A DNA stretch of 27,228 nt from CAYSPU01 sp964432995 (GTDB lineage Bacteria > Verrucomicrobiota > Verrucomicrobiia > Limisphaerales > JAHDYP01): positions 1-27,228 of the forward strand of contig CAYSPU010000049.1 in the NCBI GenBank assembly GCA_964432995.1, given 5' to 3'. The notes under the pieces were generated by a model. The model was not told the DNA's origin and searched no databases. It saw only the letters and a list, made by a program, of their open reading frames with translations. Below are positions 15,818-23,370 of this stretch, piece by piece; within the stretch, counting starts at the first letter, position 1; the number at the start of each line of letters is the position of its first letter. The position numbers and the translations under genes were made by a program.

Positions 15818-17323
15818 ATGCGCAGACCCGCCCGCGAGTCCTTCTCGGAGCCCGCTCGCGAGTCCTGGTCGGAGTCGCGCCCTACCAGTTTTCGGGGAAA
15901 CCTCGAATCTGAGGTAGGGACGCCCGGCCTGGGGCGTCCGGCGGTTCCTTTGGACGCAGCGCGGTGGCCTGGACGCGCCGGGCCGCGCGTCCCTACCTGC
16001 CTGTTCAGGGGCTCGACGCAGGAATGGCCTCGGCGGCTTCTCTCCCTGATCACCCTGGTGTTCGCCCTGACGACACTTCAGGCCGCTCCTCCACCTTGGC
16101 CGCAGTGGCGCGGTCCGGACGGCACCGGCTTGGCCTGCCAGACCAACATCGCGCTGACCTGGAGCACCACGAATCACCTCCGCTGGAAGACGGCGCTGCC
16201 CGGCATCGGCTTCTCGTCGCCGACGGCGTGGGACGACCGCATCTTCCTCACCACCGCCATCGAAGGGGACGTGATCCCCGGCGCGAAAGCCCCCGTTCAT
16301 GTCCTGGAGGGCCAGGAGTTTCGGCACCCGGAGAGTGTCGGCGCCGACCGCCGCCAGACGCTTAAGGTCCTCTGCGTTGCTGCCCGGGACGGGAAGCTCC
16401 TCTGGGAACAGACCGTCCACGACGGCCGGGTCTACGATGACCGCCACCGCAAAGGGTCCTATGCCGCGTCGACACCCGTCACAGACGGACGGCGGGTGGT
16501 CTCCTTCTTTGGGGCGGAGGGGATCTACTGCCACGACGGCGACGGCCGTTTGCAGTGGAAGGTGGACCTGAGCGGGTTCTCGACGATTGGTTTGGGGCCG
16601 GGCAGTTCCCCGGTGCGGTTTGGATCGCTGGTCATTGCCCAGTGCGACCAGAAGGACGGCGAAGGTTCCTTCGTGCAGGCGTGGGACTTCGAGACCGGCA
16701 AATCCGTCTGGCGCACCGAACGCCGCGTCTCCGCCAGTTGGAGCAGCCCCCTGCTGGTCGAAGCCGACGGACGCACCGTGCTCGTCACCTCGGGCAGCGA
16801 ACACCTGATCGCCTACGACCCCCGCGATGGCCGCGAGCTCTGGCGCCTCGACGGTCTGCACAGCAACGCCGTCCCCAGCCCGATTGCCTGGAAGCACATC
16901 GTCCTCTTCACCGCCGGCTACCCGACGAAACGTGCAGTCGCCGTCGAGGCGGGCAGCGGGCGCATCCTGTGGGAGTATGGCAAGGGCACAGCTTACGTGC
17001 CGTCGCCGGTGCCGTGGGATGGCCATTTCTATCTGATGACCGACAGCGGGATGCTGACCTGCCTCGAGGCGGGGACGGGCAAGGCGGTGTATGAGGGAGA
17101 GCGTTTGCCGGCCCCCGCCAAGTTCACCGCCTCGGCGGTCGCTCTGGCTGGTCACATCCTCCTGACAGCCGACGACGGCCGCACCTTTGTGATGCGCGCC
17201 GGCCCGAAGCCCGTCCCGGTCGCGGTCAACAACCTGGAGGAACCGATGATGGCATCGCCGGCGATCGTCGGTAACCGCCTCTACCTCAGAGGCGAACGCC
17301 ACCTCTTCTGCATCGGGCAGTAG
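15818..17323 (+). CDS. PQQ-type beta-propeller (BamB-like) secreted protein, start uncertain
   Basis: The secure part starts near 16040: a signal peptide RRLLSLITLVFALTTLQAA, then PPPWPQWRGPDGTGLA, the usual opening of PVC PQQ-like propeller proteins. Blades follow with motifs such as LCVAARDGKLLWEQTV, VQAWDFETGKSVWRTE, LIAYDPRDGRELWRLDG, AVAVEAGSGRILWEYG and LTCLEAGTGKAVYEGE, ending GERHLFCIGQ. These proteins are usually periplasmic; bound quinone is not implied and no catalytic motif is seen. ATG 15818 gives 501 residues, but its first ~70 codons lie in tandem and palindromic repeats (15827-15874 and 15912-15998). The alternatives TTG 15950 or CTG 16001 also lie in or beside repeat sequence, and no ribosome binding site is seen at any of them. 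The native start may have been lost to a repeat insertion. Function beyond the fold is unknown. Confidence 0.8.
   Translation: MRRPARESFSEPARESWSESRPTSFRGNLESEVGTPGLGRPAVPLDAARWPGRAGPRVPTCLFRGSTQEWPRRLLSLITLVFALTTLQAAPPPWPQWRGPDGTGLACQTNIALTWSTTNHLRWKTALPGIGFSSPTAWDDRIFLTTAIEGDVIPGAKAPVHVLEGQEFRHPESVGADRRQTLKVLCVAARDGKLLWEQTVHDGRVYDDRHRKGSYAASTPVTDGRRVVSFFGAEGIYCHDGDGRLQWKVDLSGFSTIGLGPGSSPVRFGSLVIAQCDQKDGEGSFVQAWDFETGKSVWRTERRVSASWSSPLLVEADGRTVLVTSGSEHLIAYDPRDGRELWRLDGLHSNAVPSPIAWKHIVLFTAGYPTKRAVAVEAGSGRILWEYGKGTAYVPSPVPWDGHFYLMTDSGMLTCLEAGTGKAVYEGERLPAPAKFTASAVALAGHILLTADDGRTFVMRAGPKPVPVAVNNLEEPMMASPAIVGNRLYLRGERHLFCIGQ
15827..15874. repeat. 24-bp tandem duplication
   Basis: Units 15827-15850 and 15851-15874 differ at three positions. 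Both share GCGAGTCCT and TCGGAG. In the PQQ-like frame they would encode PARESFSE and PARESWSE. Confidence 0.82.
15912..15998. repeat. 87-bp element with 12-bp terminal inverted repeats, copy 1
   Basis: Ends AGGTAGGGACGC (15912-15923) and GCGTCCCTACCT (15987-15998) are exact inverted repeats, and the inner sequence continues imperfectly (CCGGCCTGG against CCGGGCCGCG). The second copy at 23076-23162 has the same total length and the same ends. Confidence 0.88.
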
Positions 17324-17816
17324 GTGCGCGGGGCACCTTCTTCAACCAGGCGACTCCCGTGCGGCCACGGATGGTGGGCGATCAGCGCCGATGGGACCGG
17401 AGGAGTCGTTGTCCTTCACTTATCCGCGGTCATCAGCGCCCATCCGCGGTAGAACCAGCAAGTGCATGCGCCAAGCGGGGGTTTCGCCCCGCGGTCGCCG
17501 GCCAGGTGACGGTCGTCCTTGGGGAAGCACCGCGGATGAACGCGGATCAGCGCGGATGGAACCGGGGGGGGAACCGCTGTTTTTGCCGCGGTGCGGTTGG
17601 CGATGGAAATTCCTGATGGAAATTGCTTTACACGCAGTTCCCAAAGGGCTAGCAGTGACGGTAACGGTCTGTCAGTTCGGGTATCACATCAACAACCACT
17701 ACTGCTTCTGAGACGACGACGGCGGGTTTTTTGGGGCTGGGGGGCGTTCGTGCACGCAGGTTGTTATCCCAGGCATCGGGAACCTTCTGAAGCCGTCAAG
17801 GGGGCTTGACGGAACC
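17324..17816. other. Intergenic stretch with degenerate CCGCGGAT-type repeats
   Basis: 493 nt. Related segments occur in both orientations: ATCAGCGCCGATGGGACCGG (17380-17399), the inverted ATCCGCGG-TCATCAGCGCCC-ATCCGCGG (about 17421-17448), and GCGGATGAACGCGGATCAGC followed by GCGGATGGAACCGG (about 17532-17565). Nothing gene-like was found. The CBM9-like gene's promoter should lie here, but I cannot place it. Confidence 0.6.
17793..17812 (+). promoter_or_regulatory. Perfect hairpin just before the CBM9-like start codon
   Basis: CCGTCAAG-GGGG-CTTGACGG is an exact 8-bp inverted repeat with a 4-nt loop, ending 4 nt before ATG 17817. It occupies the position of a ribosome binding site, with the only purine-rich run in its loop. 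As RNA it could limit translation; as DNA it could be an operator. Both are inferences. Confidence 0.6.
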
Positions 17817-20800
17817 ATGCGAAACATAGTCCTGAAGTTTCTTCCGTTCCTGGCGGTGGGCTTGGTTCATCTCTACGCGGTGAACGACATCGAGCCCGGC
17901 AAGGAATACTACTCGGCGATCCACGCCCCGAATGCCATCGTCATTGATGGGGACCTCTCGGAGTGGTCTGGGGTCCCCGTGCTTTCGGATCCGAAGTTCT
18001 ACATCCCCAAAGGATCCGGCTCCACCAATGTTGCGGGCGGCACACTGGTCCTGTTCGAAGACTACGCGGGCGGCACCTGGACCGGCCCGGACGACCAGAC
18101 GTCGGCCGTGCAGATCGCGTATGACGCCGACAACGTCTACTTCGGGTTCGTGGTGACGGACGATTACCACGAGAACTCCGCCAACAGTGCGTGGAACGGC
18201 GATTCGGTTCAGCTCATGATCGCCAATTCAACCCGGAGCGCGGAAATCGCCCGTTACAACTACGCCCTGGGCGGAGTTGAAGACGCCCTCGGGGAGATCA
18301 TCGTAAATCATGAACTCGGACCGGGCGGAACCGAGGCGGTCGTCACGCGCAACACCACCACAAAGAAGACCGTCTATGAAATCAAACTCCCGAAGGCCGC
18401 CCTCGGCCTGACGGAGTTAGCCGGCGGGACGAAGTTCGGCCTGGGCATGGCGATCAACGACGGCGACCAGGACACCCCGGGCCAGAAAGGCTGGGGCGGT
18501 CTGGGCGCGCACTCGATCGTCTTCGGCAAGACCCCCTCCGAAACCGCGCTGGTTACCCTGGCTCGACAGAATGACATTGAGTCCGGGAAGGAGGTCTATA
18601 CGGCCAACCCCGCACCGGGCGCCATCACTCTGGATGGCGACCTCTCGGAGTGGACGGGAGTCCCCGTGCTCTCGGATCCGAGATTCTACATCCCCAAGGG
18701 GTCCGGTTCCACCAACCGCGCGAACGCCAGTCTGGTCCTGTTCGAGGAATACGCTGGCGGCACGTGGACCGGCCCCGATGACCAGACGTCGGCGATCCAG
18801 GTGGCGTATGACGCCGACAACGTCTACTTCGGGTTCGTCGTTACCGACGACTACCACGAGAACTCGGCCAACAGTGCGTGGAACGGCGACTCCGTGCAGA
18901 TCATGATCGCCGATGCCACGCAGAGCGCAGAGGTCGCACGCTACAACTACGCCCTGGGCGGCGTGGAAGATGCCCTCGGCGAAGTCATCGTTAACCACGA
19001 ACTCGGTCCGGGCGGGACCGAAGCGATGGTGGCGCGCAATACCGCGACCAAGAAGACCACCTACGAAATCAAGATGCCCATGGCGGCCCTGGGCCTGACC
19101 AGCCTGGAATTTGGGACGCAGTTCGGCTTGGGCATGTGCATCAACGACGGCGACCAGGACACCCCGGGCCAGAAAGGCTGGGGTGGATTGGGTGTGCACT
19201 CGATCGTCTTCGGCAAGACCCCGTCCGAGACCGCGCTGCTCACCCTGGGCATCGGTGGGACGTCCGGTGATGTCCTCTATCTGTCCTCCGTCAACCCCGG
19301 CATCGAGGGCTTGACCTTCCGCGTGTATGACAAAGGCGGCTCCGTCCTGGATCCTGCCAGCGTCAAGGTGTATATCGACGGGGCGTTGGTCACCGCGACG
19401 GCCAGTCCGAAGGTCCTCGACCATACCGACTTCACCTACAGTCGCCCCGGGCTCTTCCCGCCAAGCTCCGAGCACACCTACATCATCGAGGTGAAGGACA
19501 CGAGCGGGAATACCGTGACGGACGCGGCCACCTTCCCGATCCCTGCCTATGCGCTGCTCACCGCGGACATGGCGGTGACACCCGACACCTCGAAGCGCGG
19601 TTTCATGTGGCGTGTGCACCAGAATGCGGCCTTCCAGGCCAACAACAGCACCCGACCCTTGCTGCAGCTCGCGGGTCTGCTCGGCGAGAACCAGGCTGAC
19701 CGGAATGCGCAGGGATGCGCCGTCGGTCTCGGCACCGCGGGCGCCAACAACCAAATGGCGATCCAGTTCGAGGTCGACTGGCCGGTGAACATGAGTCCCA
19801 ATGGCGTCGCCTTGGGGAGTTTCATTGACGACGGCGTGATGCCCGGCATCCCCGGCACCACCGGCGGCGAGGACGGGATCGCGGGCGAAGTGGTCACGTA
19901 CATCACGCTGCCGGTCGGCAAGCACACGTTCACCGTGCAGAGCGACGACGGCTTCCGCACCACCGCCGGCCATGTCAACGACGTCTTCAAAGCCGAAGTC
20001 GCCGCGGATTCCTTCGGCGCCGTCGCCAACACCTCGTTCAATGTCTACGTGCAGGACGCGGGGACCTACGCCTTCCGGACGGTGTGGGAAGAGGGGGCTG
20101 GCGATGCCTACCTCGAATGGTCGAGTCTGCTCGCCAATGGCACCACCAGAGTGCTGCTCAACGACACGGACGGTGGCGGTTTGGCGACCTACCGGGCCAC
20201 CACCACCCAGATGCCGGCCGCCATCACGCTGGTGTCACCCATGCCGAACGCCTCCGGCGTCGACTTCGATGCCCCAGTGATCGTGGCGATCCAGGACGGC
20301 CAGACCGCCGTCGATGCCGGATCCGTTCAGCTCACCCTCGACGGCTCCGTGGTCAGCGTGACCCCCACCAAGGCGGGCAACGTCACCACGGTCAACTACC
20401 AGCCCCCGGCTTACTTCGCCTCGGGCTCTCAACACACCGCGAGCATTGCCTTCACCGCGGGCGGCGTCTCCCGAACCGAGACATGGCAGTTCACGGTGGC
20501 CACCTACCCGATGCTCACCAGCGCCCACCAGGCCGTCTCGGTGGATACCTCGAAGCCCGGCTTCATCTGGAACGTGTTCCAGAACGAGACCTACGCGCCC
20601 AACAGCCTCGCCTCGTGCGAACTGGCGCTGGCGGGCCAGTTGACGGCCACCGGCAGCACCACCCCGCTGGAGAACCAAGCCGATCCCAACGCGATGGGAT
20701 ACGCCCTGGGCACCGGCGTCAAAGTGGGTGCGGTTTACAAGTTCGAGATGCCCGATGTGATCAACCTGAGCCAGACGGATGGTACCGCGCTCGGGTACTT

Positions 20801-21386
20801 CACGCCGGACGATCCCATGCCGGGCATCCCGGGGACAGGGGCTACAGCCCCGACCGATGGTATCGATGCGGAGTTGATCTCCTTTGTGGAGCTCCCGGCC
20901 GGGGTGATCACCCTGGGCGTGCGCAGCGACGATAGCTTCCGCATGCAGGCTGGCTACATCAACGTGCCGGCCGACGCCGTGCTCCTGGGACAGGTGGACG
21001 GGAACACCGCCGACGCTACCTTCAGAGTCGTGGTGCAGGATGCGGGCACTTACCCGATCCGCGTCATCTACCAGGAAGGTGGCGGCGACGCGCATCTCGA
21101 ACTCTACTCGTTCAAGTCCGACGGCACGCGCGTCCTGCTGAACAGGACGGAAGACACCGGCGCCTACAAGTGCTATCGGGCCGGCGTCGCTCCCAACAAA
21201 CCGACCGAGTTCAGCATCACCGCGCAGGTGACCGGCGGCGTCCTCGAACTCACCTGGACGCAAGCCGGAGTCGTCCTGCAGGAATCCACCAATCTGACCA
21301 CCTGGACGGACGTCGCGGGCGCCACGTCGCCCTACCGTCCGACGGTCAGCGGGACTGGCGGGCATTTCTACCGCCTGAAGCTGTAG
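17817..21386 (+). CDS. Large secreted protein: two CBM9-like domains, two Ig/PA14-like modules
   Basis: 1189 residues. Signal peptide MRNIVLKFLPFLAVGLVHLYA. Residues 23-251 and 252-480 are tandem CBM9-like domains of exactly 229 residues each (IDGDLSEWSGVPVL, VQIAYDADNVYFGFVVTDD, YEIKLPKAALGL); they differ at 39 positions by hand count. Residues about 485-585 are an Ig-like domain and 590-795 a PA14-like domain (VQSDDGFRTTAGH, VQDAGTYAFRTVWEEGAGDA). The same Ig plus PA14-like pair repeats at about 803-905 and 910-1122 with much more divergence. Residues about 1125-1189 are a C-terminal domain with LQESTNLTTWTDVAGATSPY, common at the ends of large verrucomicrobial secreted proteins. No catalytic domain is visible, so binding of glycans or the cell surface is the likely role. 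Followed by a strong terminator, so it is probably monocistronic. Confidence 0.88.
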   Translation: MRNIVLKFLPFLAVGLVHLYAVNDIEPGKEYYSAIHAPNAIVIDGDLSEWSGVPVLSDPKFYIPKGSGSTNVAGGTLVLFEDYAGGTWTGPDDQTSAVQIAYDADNVYFGFVVTDDYHENSANSAWNGDSVQLMIANSTRSAEIARYNYALGGVEDALGEIIVNHELGPGGTEAVVTRNTTTKKTVYEIKLPKAALGLTELAGGTKFGLGMAINDGDQDTPGQKGWGGLGAHSIVFGKTPSETALVTLARQNDIESGKEVYTANPAPGAITLDGDLSEWTGVPVLSDPRFYIPKGSGSTNRANASLVLFEEYAGGTWTGPDDQTSAIQVAYDADNVYFGFVVTDDYHENSANSAWNGDSVQIMIADATQSAEVARYNYALGGVEDALGEVIVNHELGPGGTEAMVARNTATKKTTYEIKMPMAALGLTSLEFGTQFGLGMCINDGDQDTPGQKGWGGLGVHSIVFGKTPSETALLTLGIGGTSGDVLYLSSVNPGIEGLTFRVYDKGGSVLDPASVKVYIDGALVTATASPKVLDHTDFTYSRPGLFPPSSEHTYIIEVKDTSGNTVTDAATFPIPAYALLTADMAVTPDTSKRGFMWRVHQNAAFQANNSTRPLLQLAGLLGENQADRNAQGCAVGLGTAGANNQMAIQFEVDWPVNMSPNGVALGSFIDDGVMPGIPGTTGGEDGIAGEVVTYITLPVGKHTFTVQSDDGFRTTAGHVNDVFKAEVAADSFGAVANTSFNVYVQDAGTYAFRTVWEEGAGDAYLEWSSLLANGTTRVLLNDTDGGGLATYRATTTQMPAAITLVSPMPNASGVDFDAPVIVAIQDGQTAVDAGSVQLTLDGSVVSVTPTKAGNVTTVNYQPPAYFASGSQHTASIAFTAGGVSRTETWQFTVATYPMLTSAHQAVSVDTSKPGFIWNVFQNETYAPNSLASCELALAGQLTATGSTTPLENQADPNAMGYALGTGVKVGAVYKFEMPDVINLSQTDGTALGYFTPDDPMPGIPGTGATAPTDGIDAELISFVELPAGVITLGVRSDDSFRMQAGYINVPADAVLLGQVDGNTADATFRVVVQDAGTYPIRVIYQEGGGDAHLELYSFKSDGTRVLLNRTEDTGAYKCYRAGVAPNKPTEFSITAQVTGGVLELTWTQAGVVLQESTNLTTWTDVAGATSPYRPTVSGTGGHFYRLKL
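17883..19256 (+). repeat. Tandem in-frame duplication, 2 x 687 nt
   Basis: Unit 1 is 17883-18569, unit 2 is 18570-19256. Both encode 229 residues without any indel. Long stretches match at nucleotide level, with many differences in third codon positions. Confidence 0.9.
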
Positions 21387-21409
21387 GAACCGCTTCGTTG
21401 CCCATTCGC

Positions 21410-21446
21410 GGAGGGGCCGGGCCAACGCCCGGCCCCTCCTTTTTTT
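21410..21446 (+). terminator. Intrinsic terminator of the CBM9-like gene
   Basis: A perfect 13-bp GC-rich stem (GGAGGGGCCGGGC at 21410-21422, GCCCGGCCCCTCC at 21427-21439), a CAAC loop and seven T residues (21440-21446). It starts 24 nt after the stop codon at 21386. Confidence 0.95.
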
Positions 21447-21523
21447 GGGTCTGCCCCCTCGGACCTGGAACCGAAGCACGCCATGAGTCCCCTTGTCCAT
21501 TCCGGGATAGCAGCTCGTATGAA

Positions 21524-21550
21524 AGGTAGGGCGACCTCTCCGAGGGCGCC
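21524..21550 (+). repeat. 27-bp repeat, copy 2 (inverted relative to 11310-11336)
   Basis: Exact reverse complement of 11310-11336, beginning AGGTAGGGCGACCTCTCC. The first eight bases are shared with the ends of the 87-bp elements, so the families are probably related. Confidence 0.85.
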
Positions 21551-21654
21551 GGAGAATGGCACACCGGCGAATCGGTTCGTCGGCAAGTGGGCTGGTGTTC
21601 TGTCGCTCCGCACGCCGCGGCACCGGCGATGCGTAGACCTGCTCGCGGCTCCGC

Positions 21655-22054
21655 CTCCCGGAGCGCCGGCATGTTGCCGGCCAGAGGTGTATGCATCCGG
21701 GCCCCGCGCCGAGCGGGGCGCTCCGACTGGTGTTCGGCTCCGGAAGGTCCGACAGCGCGTTCGGCCGGTGGGGCTGCTGCCCGCCGGGACGGCGTGCGGT
21801 CCGGGGTCGGAGCGCGACCGGCCTGCCGTGCCGGAGCCTTGGCGGAGGCAGGTCCCTCGGTCGCAGCAGCAACGAGCGGGTGGGAGGTGGCCGGAGGTTC
21901 GGAGGCGCGTCCGATCGCCGGAGCGCCGGCATGTTGCCGGCCAGAAGACAGTGAACGGTGAGTATGCCTCTGGCCCCGCGCCGAGCGGGGCGCTCCGCGG
22001 GTCGTCTGGCTCTTGCGGGCTCGGACGCGACTTCGCCCGCCGGAGCGCCGGCTC
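21655..22054 (+). repeat. Composite dispersed repeat array, C-D-A-B-C-D-C
   Basis: C hairpins at 21665-21681 and 21925-21941 (GCCGGCA-TGT-TGCCGGC). D modules from about 21699 and 21972 (CCCGCGCCGAGCGGGGCGCT). The A module spans 21773-21870 between GCTGCTGC and GCAGCAGC, with about 35 extra bases inside compared with 6462-6524. B at about 21893-21914. A final half C (GAGCGCCGGCTCTT) ends at the SUMF1-like stop codon. Confidence 0.85.
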
Positions 22055-22876
22055 TTACTGCCCGTTCTTCGGCATCGTTGGGGTAAGGGCCATGCGGAAC
22101 CCGACGAAGTGGATGCCGTTCGAGGGCGCCATCATGAACCGGTTGCCGGAGCGCGCATACTGCACTTCCTGGTTCCAACCGCCGCCCCGGAAGACCTTGA
22201 ACTTGCCGGTCACGAGCCCCACCGGATCGATGGCTGGCGCTTCGGCATAGGGTCCATACCAATCGGAACACCACTCCCAGACGTTGCCGTGCATGTCATG
22301 CAGCCCCCAGGGGTTGGGGCGTTTCTGCCCGACGGGATGGGTCGTGCCCTCGGCATTCTCCGTTGTCCAGGCAAAGGCATCCGCAGCCTGGGCGTCGTCG
22401 CCGAAGCTGAAGAGGTTCGTGGTTCCGGCGCGGCAGGCGTATTCCCACTCGGCTTCGGAAGGAAGCCGGTATTCGAAGCCGGGAGGCAAGCGCCCCGCTT
22501 TCCGCTCGCTCGCGGTCACGGCGGCGCAGTAGGCGGCGGCGTCGACGTGGCTCAGTTTCTCGACCGGGCGATTGGAGTCGCCCTGGAAGTGACTGGGGTT
22601 CCGACCCATGACGCTCAGGTATTCGGCCTGGGTTACCTCGTATTTCCCGATCCAGTAATCGCGGGTGATCGTCACCGGCTGTTTGATGCGGACAAACGAT
22701 CCGGCCTTGATCAGCACCATGTTGGTAAGCGGAACCACCGGTGCCTGGGCGGGGGCCGACGCCGGCTGGGGAGCAGCGCTCGGTGGAGCGGCGTCCCGTC
22801 GCCCGCAGCCTGACTGGCACAGCAACGCCACCGCCAGAACCAGCGCGGCGGCGGTGTGCCCGGAAATCTCACACAC
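22055..22876 (-). CDS. SUMF1/FGE-fold lipoprotein without FGE catalytic cysteines, start uncertain
   Basis: The conserved part is a formylglycine-generating-enzyme-fold domain: MVLIKAGSF, YWIGKYEVTQAEYLSVMGRN, PVEKLSHVDAAAYC, YRLPSEAEWEYACRAGT, NPWGLHDMHGNVWEWCSDWY, VFRGGGWNQEVQYARSGNRF, HFVGFRMAL. The region of the two catalytic cysteines of true FGE (after the RGG motif) has none, so sulfatase activation is unlikely; such domains often act as binding or structural modules. A signal-like segment (TAAALVLAVALLCQSGCG) precedes a low-complexity Ala/Pro linker; Cys in QSGC may be lipidated although the lipobox is imperfect. The frame is open far upstream to 24217, overlapping another gene. GTG 22876 gives 273 residues but lies inside a 15-bp palindrome. 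No ATG or ribosome binding site fits, so the native start may be altered by the repeat. Confidence 0.82.
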   Translation of the reverse strand: MCEISGHTAAALVLAVALLCQSGCGRRDAAPPSAAPQPASAPAQAPVVPLTNMVLIKAGSFVRIKQPVTITRDYWIGKYEVTQAEYLSVMGRNPSHFQGDSNRPVEKLSHVDAAAYCAAVTASERKAGRLPPGFEYRLPSEAEWEYACRAGTTNLFSFGDDAQAADAFAWTTENAEGTTHPVGQKRPNPWGLHDMHGNVWEWCSDWYGPYAEAPAIDPVGLVTGKFKVFRGGGWNQEVQYARSGNRFMMAPSNGIHFVGFRMALTPTMPKNGQ

Positions 22877-22900
22877 GAATCCGTCGTGAGATTTCCGGGC
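22858..22900. repeat. Perfect 15-bp inverted repeat at the SUMF1-like 5' end
   Basis: GCCCGGAAATCTCAC (22858-22872) and GTGAGATTTCCGGGC (22886-22900) are exact inverted repeats with a 13-nt loop. The left arm is read as codons for CEISG of the SUMF1-like protein, and the proposed GTG start falls in the loop. Confidence 0.88.
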
Positions 22901-23075
22901 TAGGAGAGGGCTACGCAGTTCACCCGTTGCCGACCTCGGCGCATGCGTCTCTCTTTCCGCTCCCAGACACTCGGCCACCGAGCAGTGCGCCGACTGACGT
23001 CGGCGGCTACGAGGTTCGTGGAATGCCGCCATCCACCAGGGTCCATGCAGTGGAGCCATGAACCGCGAAGCCCTG

Positions 23076-23162
23076 AGGTAGGGACGCCCGGCTCGGGCGT
23101 CCGCAAAGGGCGTGCACTGCGGTATGCAACTGGCGGACGCGCGAGGCCGCGCGTCCCTACCT
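23076..23162. repeat. 87-bp element with 12-bp terminal inverted repeats, copy 2
   Basis: AGGTAGGGACGC (23076-23087) and GCGTCCCTACCT (23151-23162) are exact inverted repeats. Flanking TGAACCG (23059-23065) and CGGTTCA (23171-23177) extend the symmetry. It is the same length as copy 1 at 15912, but the interior differs. Confidence 0.88.
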
Positions 23163-23241
23163 GCTGCTGACGGTTCACGGAAAGCCGCTCCATCCAAGCG
23201 CTGGAGGCGCTCTCGAGCCAGGTATCGGGAAACGCTCGACA

Positions 23242-23304
23242 TCCAACGTCCAACGTTCGACGTCGAACGCCCATTGTGCATTCTGCGTTCTGCATTCTGC
23301 ATGT
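23242..23304. repeat. Heptamer array, 9 units
   Basis: In one continuous 7-nt phase: tccaacg, tccaacg, ttcgacg, tcgaacg, cccattg, tgcattc, tgcgttc, tgcattc, tgcatgt. The unit changes midway from a CCAACGT type to a TGCATTC type without losing the period. It lies 66 nt downstream of the FG-GAP/ASPIC stop codon. Confidence 0.82.
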
Positions 23305-23370
23305 CCGGTTCATGGTGCCGGGTCGCGGTGTCCAATGGCTGACGGGAAGCCCGGAAGTTCACTTGGAGTC

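Larger units (their letters stand above)
21387..22054. other. Intergenic stretch: terminator plus repeat mosaic
   Basis: 668 nt between the convergent CBM9-like and SUMF1-like genes. It holds the terminator, the second 27-bp repeat and a long D-A-B-C repeat chain that runs up to the SUMF1-like stop codon. No gene could be supported. Confidence 0.7.
22877..23370. other. Intergenic stretch, repeats only
   Basis: 494 nt between the FG-GAP/ASPIC stop and the SUMF1-like gene. It contains the right half of the 15-bp palindrome, a GCCGAC-TGAC-GTCGGC hairpin (22989-23004), the second 87-bp element and the longest heptamer array. No gene was recognised. Confidence 0.65.

Noticed and set aside
20235..22274. 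Minus-strand open frame of 679 codons opposite the CBM9-like gene and through the repeat region
   Set aside because: It is antisense to a clear secreted protein and passes through the terminator and repeat modules; residues are Arg- and Pro-rich without any domain.
22055..22876. Formylglycine-generating enzyme for sulfatase activation
   Set aside because: The catalytic cysteine pair is missing and no sulfatase gene is present in the window.
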